Shown here: one piece after another, positions 12,701-24,435 of the stretch
Numbering within the stretch: the stretch's first letter is position 1
Layout: the number at the start of each line of letters is the position of its first letter
NCBI GenBank assembly: GCA_010015655.1
Contig: ML976670.1
Span: 735,687-799,686 of the forward strand
DNA: 64,000 nt
DNA from: Bimuria novae-zelandiae CBS 107.79
Taxonomy: Eukaryota > Ascomycota > Dothideomycetes > Pleosporales > Didymosphaeriaceae
Direction of reading: 5' to 3'
Program-made: the position numbers and the translations under genes
The notes under the pieces: model-generated
Told to the model about the DNA's origin: nothing
The model's database searches: none
The model's input: only the letters and a program-made list of their open reading frames with translations

Positions 12701-15700
12701 CTAAGTAGTTTACGAAATTTAACGTTTAAGATAAATTCTATAGGATTTAAATTATAAAGGGTTATAAGTGGAAATAGCTTTCCTCACGCGATATAGCCTC
12801 TTTAAGAATATAATTATACTAATAAGACTAATAAATGCCCTAGCAACCTTTTAGGAGTTAGTAAATTAAGTATTATATAAATACTTAGATATATTCTATA
12901 CGACGTACCTTGACGATATACTAGTGTATTTAAATAGAACCCTAGAAGAACATAAGGAACATATCTATAAAGTATTATAAAAATTATAAGAGTATTAATA
13001 GCTCTTACACCTTAAAAAATATAAATTCTATGTTACTAAGACGGAATATCTAGGATTTATAATATCCTAGGAAGGTGTTAAAATAGACCTAAAGAAAATT
13101 ATAATAATAGAAGAATAGCTACTACTAGAATTAGTAAAGGATATTTAGTCCTTTTTAGGCTTTACTAACTTCTACTATAAGTTTATTAGGAACTACTCTA
13201 AGGTTACTACTCTGCTAATAGAACTTATAAAGGCAGGAAAATAGCAACCCCTATAAGAGGTAGAGGAGAAGGCTTTTAAATAGCTAAAGCGCCTATTCCT
13301 AACGGCATCCCTATTATAGATATATAACCTAGAGTGGCAATATTATATCTACAAGAACGCATTAGATTATGCGCTAAGAGCTATACTACTATAAAAATAT
13401 AATAATAAAAAGTAGAGACTAGTTTTCTATTAAGTAAGAAAGCTTTTAAGAGTAGAGCTTAATTATAAAATCTATAATAAGAAATTACTAGTAATTATTA
13501 ATTATTTTAAGTAATAGAAAGCGTAGCTTAAGGGAGCTAAGTACTAGGTAGAGGTATTCTTTAATTACCTTAATCTTACGCTCTTTACGATGACTAAGAA
13601 GCTTAATTAATAATAGGCTAGGTAGTTTAAGTAGATAGTAAAGTTTAACTTCCGCATTATATACCTACTAGGAAATATAAACACCGCGATAAACGCGCTA
13701 AGTAGATAATTAAACCTTATAGAAGAAGATAACGGAGGTAACTATATTATAATCTTAACTTACATAAAAGATAGAACCCTTTACTATAATAAAACACTGC
13801 TCGCACTAGTACTGGAGATGCAACGCATAAATTTTACCTATTATAAACTAGCTATAAATAGAATACAGGATTATAGGAGGCTTATAGATAAGGACTATTA
13901 AGTATATAATCTTTATAAAGCTACAAGATTAATAGCACAAGACTATTAAAACTATAGTTAAATTAATAAATAAGTAGCTCCGCTGTTAATTAAAAAGTTA
14001 TATAAAGATAGGGACTAGGGATACCTAGGGATTGCTAAAACAACGCGTTAGATTATAAATAAATATGCTATCCTTAGGCTACGCTAGGCGGTATAAAAGG
14101 TTCTAGGCAACTATTTAGCCTGTTATAAGAATAAGCCTAAGAAATATAAGCCCTATAGCCTTTTATAGCTATTATAACCGCCCCTAAGACTATAGTTAAA
14201 TGTAACTATAAACTTTATTATAAAACTACTAGTATTATTAGCACTAGGGAAAAAGGAACCCTATAACTTAATTTTAGTTATAGTCTATTAAATAACTAAG
14301 GAGTTAAGATTTGTTCTAATTAGGGAAGTTATATTAGTAAAAGAATTAGCCTATATAGTAAATTAAGAACTAATATTACAGGTCGGACGACTAGATAAGT
14401 TTATTACTAATAGGGCTAAGATATTTACGTTATTGTATTAGACTACGTTTATAGCTAAATTAGGGGTTAAATATAAGCTTACAACGAGCTTCTACTTTAA
14501 AATAAATAGCTAAACTAAGCAAACAAATTAGACTTTAAAATAGTACTTCTAAATATATATAAATAAGCTTTAGAATAATTAGGTTAAGCTATTACTAATA
14601 GCCTAACTAGCGTATAATAGTGCAAAATTAGCGACTATAGGGTACTCGCCATACTACGCCAATCACGAATATGAGCCAACAACGAACTAGGATCCGTTAA
14701 TTATTAAAAGCGTTACCAAGGACGTAGCTAATAAGGTAAAATTTATATAAGACCTATATAAGGTATTATACAGAAATATAGCACGGCGCAATAAGCAAAT
14801 AGTAAAATAAGTAAATAAAAAAAGAATTAAAAGACTAACTTTTAAAAAAGGGGATAGAGTTCTCCTCTCGTAAAAAAATTTTAAAATAATATAATTAAAT
14901 AAAAAACTAAATAATCTTTAAAAAGGACTATTTAAAATCTAAAAAGTTAGAGGCCTAGTTAATTTTAAACTATAATTACCTATAAATACACGTATATACC
15001 TAGTCTTTTATAAGTCATTATTAGAACTAGCACTACTAAACGCCAAATTAGAATTATATTTAAAACTTGAGAATAAAGAATACAAAGTTAAGGCAATTTT
15101 AAATTTATAAAAATTTAGATAATAGTATAAATACCTAGTAAAATAGGAAGGATAGCTAGAGAGCCATAACACATAGGAACTAGCAGGGAACCTTACTAAT
15201 TGTAAAAATGCCCTAAACAAGTTCTATAGGGAACGCCCTAACACCCCGCGCCCTGGGAGGGCCTAGGATACCAGGGACGGCGGGTTATCCTAGAAGTCAG
15301 GAGGAAGCTCCTCCGTGGCTAACCAGACGATCGGGGTTAACTTAGCCGGGCCGTTTGGCCAGGAAGGCTAAGGCGGATCCCCCTTTAATTCCTCTAGGGC
15401 AGCTCTTTTAATAGTAATTACCTCTTTAGCGCGCTTTATATTTAATACTAATTATTTAGCTAGGGGCTTCTTTTTTGCGCGTGCTATATATATAGCCTTA
15501 AATACTATATCCTACTCTTTTTACGCCTTTAGGATTTACGCATTTAACTTTTACTTTTTAATAATTAAATAAAAAAATTTATTATAAGTAATAGCTACGT
15601 TACACTTTATGTCCCTTTTTAGGCACTTACTATACTTTTCTAAATAAATTAACACCTTATAGATCCGTAAATAGGTCTTATAATTAGAATACTTTAATAC

Positions 15701-15815
15701 TATAATACTCCTATATACCTTAATAGTAAAAATAAGTTTACAATAATAATAAGTACTAGTTATTTAGTTAGTAGGCATAATTCTTCGCGGACAAAGATTA
15801 GGAAGGGAGGGATAG

Positions 15816-16241
15816 TATTATAAACTTAAAGTAAGATAATAAAGAATAAGTACTTATAAAGGTAGGTAACTAAGAAATAGGTTAATAAGTACGCTAAAGA
15901 GCTAAGTTTTAGGATTACGTAACTACTTAGTTAATTAGGGGAACTAAGTAACTAAGCAAAGCACGTAACTACTTAGTTAATTAGTAGTACTAAGTAACTA
16001 AGTAGGCAGGATATATATATATATATAGGACAGGTTCCTTTTTACGCTTCTTAAAGTTATATATCTTCTATGCGAGTGCGTTCTCCTATATAAACTAATA
16101 GTTATCTTATTTTATTATAAAATTAAATTATTTAGCACGCGCTAAGTATCGCATTAACTTATATTATTAAATAATCTATAAGGTACCTTATTACCTTACT
16201 GCCCTAACCTGGATCGGACTAAGCGAGAGCGCCCTATAACA
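15816..16241 (+). repeat. 3' LTR of the chromovirus
   Basis: It begins TATTATAAACTTAAAG, a RIP version of the 5' LTR start, and ends CCCTATAACA directly before the target duplication ATCTA. It contains the same paired ACTTAGTTAATTAG motifs and the (TA)n tract seen in the 5' LTR. The purine tract just upstream supports the boundary. Confidence 0.85.
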
Positions 16242-16780
16242 ATCTAGGAGCAAGGGACATAAGAAGCTTAAATATTAAAATAAGCTATAGCTATATTTTA
16301 ATAAGATCGCGTAGAAAGTTGTAGAAAGCTATAAAAATCTATAGTATCCACTAATTTAGTAATAAATAGTAGGTTATAAATAGTATCCTATATTATATTA
16401 AATAGCCCTTAACTACTTATCTATCGCTACTACGTCTTATAAGTATAAGAGGACCTTCTTAGATACTAAGCGTATAATTTTTATTAATTATAATTATTTT
16501 ACACCTATAATAATTAAGATAATATAGTTATAAAAACACTAGCTACTCGCGAGTATTATTAATAATAAGTCAATTAGTTTATTAAAGAAACTACTATATA
16601 GTAAGGATCTTTTTAACAATATTTTAAGCGTTAAATTAAGTAATGAATAAAAGCTATAGATTTAACAGGGTCTTTATAAATTAGGATTTAGATTTTAATA
16701 TAAATAGCTAAGTAGCGTATAATAACCCCTTTAGCGCCTTATTTAGCATATAAATCTCTAATTTATAGTACTTTTATATA
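16242..16780. other. AT-rich sequence right of the chromovirus
   Basis: RIP-type, stop-filled DNA that continues the block at 8541-8881. Text such as KTLATREYY and LTGSL can be read on the plus strand, but no family is recognised. Composition changes sharply to normal G+C near 16785. Confidence 0.4.
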
Positions 16781-16784
16781 CAAA

Positions 16785-16980
16785 TTAGAGACTGCGGCGC
16801 GTAGTTTGTACGCAGCGCAGTGTACGCAGTGCCCTTAGACGTCCGCAGCGCAGTCCGTACGCAGTTGACAGGACTACTGAGAGAAACGTACGTACGCAGT
16901 TCCCTCCCTCGTACGCAGCAGCTAGTCAACACTGCGTAACGCAGCCGTATGCGTGCGTTTGGAAACGCTGCCAATGCCTA
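16785..16980. repeat. G+C-rich cluster of TACGCAG-type short repeats at the transposon/gene boundary
   Basis: The heptamer TACGCAG occurs at least five times within about 200 bases, along with related CGCAGCGCAG units. Spacing is irregular, so it is a cluster and not a strict tandem array. It sits exactly where RIP-type DNA ends. No coding capacity is supported. It could be a degenerate minisatellite or the edge of another element. Confidence 0.5.
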
Positions 16981-17011
16981 TAGCTATTGGAGTCGGACAG
17001 GATTCTTCCAG

Positions 17012-18889
17012 ATCACTCTCGCTTTAGGGGACCTCTCTTTCGGTCAAGCTAAATTAATCGACGTTGTGTGGGATGTGGTGAGTATATGTGCTGGTAAATC
17101 GACCCTATTAGGTCATTAAATTTAACAGGTTTTCGGTCGTGTTGGCCAAGCTATACTTGCTTGGAGGTAAGTCTCTAGACTCTCGAGTACACAGTGGATG
17201 TCATTTTCTTGTGAGAGGAAGACGTCTTTCTTTCTTTCGCCAACTTAAGACATGCGCGGTAACTATCCCCCACTTTGAAAGACTTGAACTGACTGTGTAC
17301 CCGCGGGTTTGGCAGCAGCTAGCGCGTCTTCAGCCTATACGTCACGACATCTATGGAAACCGCACCGATCACATACCACTCATACCGTGTCATCTTCTTG
17401 GAAACTGGTCCGTCATTATGGTCCACAGTTCGCTTGATCCGCGATTTCGTCTCGAGAAGAGGTCTTAACTCCAAGTTCGCGATGTTTTTTATGGTGGCTA
17501 CTATGGCTTTCGCACTAGCTTTTCCCACTCTCACGAGCGCTATGAAGGGGTACACTAGTATCGCTAAAGCATACGTACCTGATCATGAGAACGGGAATCG
17601 CATTCGCTTTGACAGCTTCGCGCTGGTTCTTTATACCATTCATGATGGCGAGAGAATAGGACAAACTAACGATCACCTTGTGACAGATGGATACCCCGGG
17701 CATTCGCAGTATGGTTTGTTATGTATACTATCTAGACAACTGCTCAGTCACTCGTATCTAACTCCTCTAGGAATCGATCGTGTCCGAGAACCTCCTTTAC
17801 TTGTCAGACTGCAGGGACGCACGCAGGGAGGTCAGGAGGCCGTCTAACAGTTACAACTGGAATCCTAGCAAGGTGGCGTCTTACGCGATTGAATATTATG
17901 CTTACGATCAGAACCTGTTGACCGTTTTTTTTTTCTACAGAATAACGTATCTATGTGTATGTTTGCCTGTACCGCGCGCAATGGTTCGATTACATATCGA
18001 CTGCGCTTCAATCGCTTCACAGCTCACTAAATAAGCTAACTGAAATTTAGATGTACAGCATTACGGGTTCAATGGCACCGCAGATACGAAATCCACTTTT
18101 GCGGACATCGAGCTCGACGCCCCCAGTCTCAACATCTCGGCGTCGTGGTTTTATGGCCCTACGTTATATGGTTCCGCAGATAGTTATAGGATAGAAAACC
18201 AAGTGAAATGGGTCTGAACGTGGAATAACCAGACGTACGATTATGAGTATATCACCGACAACGGAACCTGCCAATCCAGCGGAGTATGAGGTTTTTCTCA
18301 CAGCAAAATCAGATCCCTTGCTAACTCCTTCATAGAACTATCAATGGGAATTTTCTTTTATGCAACTGTTCATCATGAACATTATGCTCCTGATTTGGAC
18401 AATAGGTGTCTTGTGGATGCGGTACAGAGCGCAATCAACCATGCAAAAGAGAGGTCGAGAGTCCGTGACCGGCACTCACAAGGCTGTGATTGAGCTCGCA
18501 GAAGCCTGTCAAAGGAACTCAAAATCGCCGATCTTGACTCCCAGGCGCTTACTGAAGACCAGATGCAGGAACGCGTACGGGCGGTACAAGGGGGCCGCAT
18601 CTCCTACAACTCGTCCCTCCTCACGGCAAAGGAACTGCCTGATAACTCTTTCGGGAGATGGCTGAAGCAACCAAAATGGTGGCTTGCCGCAACGGTGGTT
18701 TTCGTACCTACGACATCCTTGATCTGGTTGGCGAACGTGTTGGTCTGCATCTGGATTGTGGGCCCGACACTGGGACTACTCTTTGCGCTCTGCATTGGAT
18801 CTACAAGAAAGAGCCGAATCTTTTTTGTTCTTACGTGGACGGTCATATCCTCAATGGTGCCTATAATGTTTTATATTGCTTTTCATTAA
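17012..18889 (+). pseudogene. Decayed, 5'-truncated gene for a multi-exon fungal membrane protein
   Basis: Spliced text matches a family of hypothetical fungal membrane proteins as I remember it. The pieces are FGQAKLIDVVWDV (to 17077), an intron 17078-17128, then VFGRVGQAILA, VTTSMETAPITYHSYR near 17340-17390, LIRDFVSRRGLNSKFAM and a hydrophobic segment near 17480-17550. Further on come NYQWEFSFMQLF with a hydrophobic segment near 18345-18420, and two more C-terminal hydrophobic segments near 18680-18885. Lesions: the 5' end is missing on the transposon side; a TGA at 18215-18217 replaces an expected Trp (KWV*TWNN); and a frameshift lies near 18508-18515, between ELAEACQR and ELKIADLDSQ. A second apparent stop at 18286 falls inside a plausible intron (GTATGA to CATAG). 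Function is unknown. Some lesions might be undetected introns, but the nonsense codon is hard to explain that way. Confidence 0.65.
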
Positions 18890-19305
18890 AGTTAGACCAA
18901 AGGTTTATCATGATAGCTATATTCCGCAGCTTTAACCTAGTGACCCTAGTAAGAAAACAAAGTGGTATTATGGATATTCTTAGGTGACAACATTTTCGCC
19001 GCATCTCCATACATTTCACCATCAGGGAATACACACCACGCGCGTGCAATGAAGTCGGGGTAAGTTCTCATACGATTGCATTGATTCTAGCATAGTCAGC
19101 AGAGCGCATAAAAAAGACGTGGTCTTGAGGACGAGCTTTGATGAACATCCGAAGTAGCGTTCGTAGCACAAAGAATCTCATCGGTAATCCAAGCTCAATT
19201 CACGTGGCTTTAATTTACAAAATGCACTTCGTAATGTCTGCTTTAAGTTGAAAGATGCCTTCAGAATCGTTTCATGTATTCGTAAAGCTCCAGTCTGGCA
19301 TTGTT
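18890..19305. other. Intergenic, no gene seen
   Basis: This separates the decayed membrane-protein gene from the 3' end of the aminopeptidase gene. Only short shadow frames are present. It probably holds the aminopeptidase 3' untranslated region. Confidence 0.5.
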
Positions 19306-20919
19306 TTAGATATTGTTGCCGCATGTAGCCAGATGTCTATCATGCTCATCGGTAGTCCATTCAATCTCCCTACCCATCACTTCCCGGCTAGTAATAGTAG
19401 CATTGACGGGACTCTTGGGAATGAATTCCGTGCCTCGGGTAGTGAGCACTGACAATACGTGCGCAGCGGCCTGGAAGAGATATCAGCATCTATTCAAAAC
19501 ATTCGCGAGTACCTACTGGTATTGGTATGACTTACCTTGGCATTGATTGTTAGTGTGGTCGGATTGGGATTATCGATGGTGTCGCAAGCTTGGTGGTAGC
19601 AAGGATCTTGCTCCACGCCCGTTCCCGTGTGCAATCCTCCTACCGGCTTGCCAATGTTGAAGAAAGATTGGTAGTCGCTTCCGCCAGTAAATCTTGCCGC
19701 GGTCACATTGATACCCTTCCTCGTCATATCGTCCACGAAAGTCTTCTCGATGAACTCGCTGCCCGGAGGAGCAGTGAGGTTGTGCGTGCTACCGTCCCCG
19801 TCGAAGACGCCAAAGTATCCGCGCGAAACCATGTCGAAGTTCAGATACGCAAGAATTTTGTTCGCTTCAGTGACATTCAAGCTCTGGACGTAGTATTTGG
19901 AGCCGAGCAGACCGTTCTCCTCCGCTCCCCACCACGCGAAGCGCACTTTGTTCTTGACGCGAAATTTCTCGAGGGCGGTCTTAACCTCCAGAACGAGACT
20001 TGAGCCGGAACCATCATCGTTGATGCCAGCACCTGCCACAACGGAGTCTAGATGACCACCAAGCATGATGACGTTGTCGGGGTCTCCGTCGACCGTCTCG
20101 GTGAACACATTCTGCGTGATTCTCGTTTCCACGGTCTGAGTCTGCTGGAAATATGCGGTCACTTCTTCGCCAGCTGTGATGCGTTGAACAAGCGCTTCGC
20201 CATCCGACAGATTGATGAATCCAGTAGGGACATATTCCTCGGGGTTGGGGTTGCTCAAAGTACCAGCAGTAACCGGCGTCTCAACATTGTTGTAGAGAAT
20301 GACTGCAAGCGCGCCTGCAGCCGCAGCAGGCTTCATCCTGCCTGCAAAAGTAGTCCCATCTGGACACGCTCCGCGCTGCACAAGCACAATCTTGTCCGCG
20401 ACGTCGATATCGGCGTATCCCTCAGCCGTGCAACCTTCGGGGCCGGTCGCACCAAGTACCAATGGTGCTGTGTAGCCCTCAGCGCTTGTTGAAGGCGAGT
20501 ACGAAAGCCCAATCACTTGGTACGACGTGTTGGCCACCTTGAAACTGATGGAATCAACATGTTGGAACAGCGCCGGGAAATCCTGCGTCCACGTCCGGAA
20601 GTTGGTCGAATTCGTCGTGCGCGATAGAATGAAGTCGACTGATGCTGCATAGCCTGGGAAGCCGAATGCGCGGTTTCCACCATTGGCTTTCGCGATCTGA
20701 TCGAGCTTGACAAGGTTTCCCATGAGACTACGGTCAAAATCAGCAGCTTTTAATGGGAATTGGGAGTCGCGCAACGCACCCTTCGGTCGTAACAAGATCT
20801 TGCAACGGAATCGAGCTCACAAGCGGGCGCCCATACCCGCGTCCATAGCTCGACTCCGGCACTGCAGCAGCGAGCGAGTGCGCTGCGCCCGCAAGAACCA
20901 AACCGCTTTTCACCAACAT
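19306..20919 (-). CDS. Secreted M28 aminopeptidase (Lap2/aminopeptidase Y type)
   Basis: Three exons are inferred: 20780-20919, 19536-20727 and 19306-19470. The introns are 52 and 65 bases, with GTGCGT and GTAAGT donors. The spliced protein is 498 residues, the usual length for fungal Lap2. Residues 1-19 form a signal peptide (MLVKSGLVLAGAAHSLAAA). A protease-associated domain spans roughly 125-230. The zinc peptidase domain follows, with GGHLDS (His272), NDDGSG (Asp285), AEENG (Glu316/317), NFDMVSRG (Asp345) and CYHQACD (His425) supplying the expected two-zinc ligands. The enzyme removes N-terminal amino acids from peptides outside the cell or in the vacuole. The start was chosen because it restores the signal peptide and the 52-base intron restores the frame. 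A TATA-like TATAAG lies about 65 bases upstream. Intact and confidently assigned to the family; the exact paralogue is uncertain. Confidence 0.93.
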
Positions 20920-22829
20920 CTCGACAAGAAATTATGCGGGTAAGATTTCAACTCTCGCAGCTTTACAACCCGGCGGTCTCGCCTCTTATACCCATCCCGA
21001 TTCCCGGTACCCTGCACATGCATACCATATTAAGATAGATTATGTGCGTCTTTCCCCACCGTTATCACGTCCATCACGCTTAAAAGTCTGGGCTACGCTA
21101 CGAGATCGAGAAAAGCAGGTACCAAGAACGATAGAGAGACGTTGCCAAGCGGGAAGTGCAGGGTCGGCTTGCCACCTTCCCAATAAAGGCAATTCACGTG
21201 GCTTAAAGGCTTGGCTTGTTGATTATTATCTGCGATGCTGCTCGAAGCTACACTAAGAAAGAAAAGGCATAAGAAGATATTTTCTTAGTCAAGGGACAAG
21301 TTTGTCTTTGGTTCGGTTCCAAGCCCTTCCCGGATTGTTGCGCCGCCGGCCCCAACGAATACATAACCTGGACTATTTCAACAATGCTCACCCTAACGAA
21401 ATCTACAGTATGTCTCAAAAAGCAGAGTGATTTGACACCTACTGTGATGATTTTGCTCATATTCTGGAACAATGACCGATCGCTAAATGACTATTCACGT
21501 TACAACATTGAACATCCTCGCAGTAGCGAATGCGCTCCAGGTGGCTACTCAACAGTTCTTTGGACCCACCGTCGTATTCGGAAATCATTTCCCCTGGTCA
21601 GGTCTTAGGAAACTTTTTGTAAACAATTGGAAAGCTCTACGGAACCGGAACGTCCCACGAAAACCTCCCTTACCCTTACCGAGCACCAGCATAAGTTAAT
21701 ACACACCCCCACAGAGAATGCTCACTTAACGTTATAAGGGATAGAAATCTACCAGCCAAAATCTCCAGAATAACGACGACCAGGATGATTCGTCTTGCTA
21801 TCACCCATCCTCGCACTTGCGAGCTTTTTCTTCACCGCGCCCAACTCCAGCCGTTGGAACCACGCCTTGTCTCTAGAGTAAGTGCTACTCCTAGCAGTCC
21901 CTTTACAAAGATCACTTAGACAGGCAAGTAGAACGCACTACAACAGTAATAACCGAAAACCAAAAGCCAGCTAGCACTATTTCGATTAAGAAGTCTACGC
22001 TGCCCGCCTCTACCGCCCACAACTTCATGTTGGATCCCGGAATTGTTCCCTCTTAGAGAATTTCTAGTGCAAAATTCATAGCACAGCGCCTGTATAATAC
22101 ACCCAGCTTCACAATTCTACGCATGCGATACACAATACCCGAACGATTCAGTTCAGCACAGGTAAATCCAACCCGAGGATTAGTTCGGCTACTGGGCAGT
22201 ATCTGGTTCCATGTATTAGTTGGTTAGGAGCTACATGGGCTCTCGGTTACAAGGACTCCAATAATCGCCGATGTGTTATCTCAGGATGATCAATAACAAT
22301 GGCCAACTTTTAGCTTTACGCGAGAGAGGGGCTTTTCAGTCTATGGATTCACGCAGAGAAAGACAGATTGCGGGTCTTTTATTGGCTTTTTATATCTAGA
22401 ATGAGGGTGGAATTTGGGTGGAATGTGCCGCGCTGAAGTTAATTATCTGGAGTCATATCCTACAGGCGGAGACTTGAAGCATGCATGGTAAAGGTATGTA
22501 CGACGGAGCGTAAGCGCACATTAAAGAGCGGTAGGAGAAGCATCATGATGCACTGAAAATCATGAAGAGTTGCATAGACTGGTTGGAACACAATCTTGGG
22601 TTCAGTAGACGATGATGGGAAATGACTATGGTATGTCTTGAACATTCAGAATGAAGGACGACTGTGCCCCAGCAGGGAAAAGATTCCCGTAATCTCTACC
22701 TGTTTAAAGTCGACGGTTCTCCATCCCGTTTACATCTTTGCGAGGCTCCACTAGCTAGTGTAAACCAGCTTCTGACATCCATGACTGGAACTTGGGCCCG
22801 GGTTCGTACCGAACACGCACTCAACGCGC
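20920..22829. other. Long intergenic region, no supported gene
   Basis: About 1.9 kb of normal composition between the aminopeptidase promoter and the 3' end of the small secreted-protein gene. A 70-codon plus-strand frame (21487-21699, starting MTIHVTTLNILAVANALQVA) has a weak signal-peptide look, but no splice or family support. I do not call it. Confidence 0.45.
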
Positions 22830-23638
22830 TCAGGCCTTCCACTCAAGCCATCCGCTCCGCGGCACAACCTCCGTCATATTGCGCACCTCCATTCCTAGAA
22901 GCTCGAAATCCCTACCAGGTGGTACACCGCGCTTCGCATTCTTGATCTGCTCCGCCCCTAGCTCTGCCAGGCAGCGGAACTTGCGCTGACCCCACATCCG
23001 CAACAGACCACCTGGCGCGGTGCATACCCCGAACGACTGACCTCCGTACGCGAAGCAGGCGCCATAAGTCCTGCCGTCCGTTCCAAAGAGGGGCCACATC
23101 CACGTCTTGCCATCGAGGTAGCCGCGGTCCTTGTAGATGGCTGTGAAGCAAGTCAGTACCCTAGGTATCTAGGTGATCAAAGGGGAAGGGCGACTCACTG
23201 AAGTGCCAGAGAGGCTTGTTCGCGAAGTGCATCTCGATGAGGTCGTAGTCGTTCCAGGAATCCTATTGTCAACATCAGCATCGAGGTTCGCAGAGTATCT
23301 GTGAAGGCTCAATAGAGCTGGTGGGGTGTGTGTACCGAGTCGATGTGCTCGACACCGCAGCGGCTCTTGGGCTCGCAGCGAATGCCCAAGCGGCCGTGGC
23401 TCAAATCAGTCCGCTCCTTGTAGCCGGTCTCCAAGTTCGCATCGCCAGGGTTGATGTCGTCGCAGGTGGGTTGGCCGTGGTCGTCGACCAGCCAGCCAAG
23501 AACCTGGTACCTGCCGACAGATGGTGTGTCCTGGGTACCGTGCACAACCCAGAGGTCGAAGTTGGCGGAGGCGAAGTGGGTGGTGGCGAACAGAGCCGCG
23601 AGGCCGTACAAGAGGGATGCGGGCATGGTAAACCGCAT
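22830..23638 (-). CDS. Small secreted six-cysteine protein of unknown function
   Basis: Three exons are inferred: 23336-23638, 23199-23262 and 22830-23140. The introns are 73 bases (GTACAC...AATAG) and 58 bases (GTGAGT...CACAG). The spliced product is 225 residues. It starts MRFTMPASLLYGLAALFATT, with predicted cleavage after ASA near residue 25; a second in-frame ATG lies four codons in. The mature part has six cysteines (59, 88, 94 and three in GACFAYG, GVCTAPG and KFRCLAE), enough for three disulfides. It is rich in Gly, Trp and Tyr and has no membrane segment. I do not recognise the family. Size, secretion and cysteine content fit an apoplastic or effector-like protein; that is inference only. 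A TATA box lies 90 bases upstream (23728-23735). Confidence 0.82.
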
Positions 23639-23727
23639 GGTGCGCAGAGGGCTGAGTGGGTACGAGATTGAGCGCAAATTTCGAAGTTGGTTGTAGTAGA
23701 AGAGAGGGGAGGGGCGGAACGTCAAGG

Positions 23728-23735
23728 TTTATATA
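23728..23735 (-). promoter_or_regulatory. TATA box of the small secreted-protein gene
   Basis: TATATAAA on the minus strand, 90 bases upstream of the chosen ATG. The position and a perfect consensus make it a credible core promoter and support the start at 23638. Confidence 0.55.
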
Positions 23736-23739
23736 GAAG

Positions 23740-24435
23740 GAAAGAGCAAACGCTAAGCCAAGGTTATAGAAAGAGAAAGAGCGAGCGGTGGGTCTTGTCC
23801 CAATAAGAGAAAAAGGCCAGCGCTAAAGTTCTAGAAAAAGCGAGAGATACAGTTAAATATTTAGGTTGTTGCAAGAGGCAAGAGCGAACGTTCCAGTCTT
23901 GCTGCAATTGACAAACAAGCACAAACCAAGTCCAAAACTTGCAAAAGCCCGCACACACTCCAGTTCCATTTGGCATTGTCTTAGTCCTGTGTGTTACCCC
24001 AGGATAAGCAATACAATGTCTGACTTACACCTACTTTGATTACGAGTCGCAACAATCAATTCTCAATTGATCACGAGGCAGGAAAGAGCCGTCCAGGGCT
24101 GACACGTTAGCAAATGATCTATCACCGGATGTTTAGGGGCGTCACTAAGCTCTTCGCACTCGCGGGCGCGGGCGCGTTCCAGGTAGCTACTTGATAGGCT
24201 CCTGGTTGCTCTTGGACATTCGTACACTTGATGAACATGTGGAGTCGCAGTAACAGAGGCGCATCAGAAGAGGGACTGGGACATGAAATCAAAGGAATGT
24301 ACAAGCTTTGTCGGAGAGACCTGTATATACACTCTAATCCACCCCAGCGCTCGCTCTATACAGTCATCGTATGCACACTATCGTACAACACTCTCCCATC
24401 TCCTCGCACGCACGCACCACCCCTTGTCCCACCAC
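23740..24435. other. Intergenic, no gene seen
   Basis: Holds the upstream region of the secreted-protein gene and the 3' flank of the ADCK-type gene. Only short shadow frames are present. Confidence 0.45.

Larger units (their letters stand above)
8882..16241 (+). mobile_element. Complete but RIP-killed Ty3/gypsy chromovirus with LTRs and target duplication
   Basis: ATCTA at 8877-8881 and 16242-16246 is a 5-base target duplication. The element starts TGTTAC and ends TAACA. Plus-strand domains in order: a gag zinc knuckle (YIKQGHFARDYLK, near 10700-10765); a protease-like stretch near 11840-11880; reverse transcriptase from about 12480, with YLDDILVY intact near 12905-12930; RNase H near 13290-13700; integrase near 14050-14700; and a chromodomain near 15070-15230 (YLVK*EGQLESHNTQELA). 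A purine tract (AGGAAGGGAGGGAT, about 15800-15814) sits directly before the 3' LTR. Hundreds of stops make it inactive. The chromodomain places it in the chromoviruses, which target heterochromatin. Confidence 0.9.
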
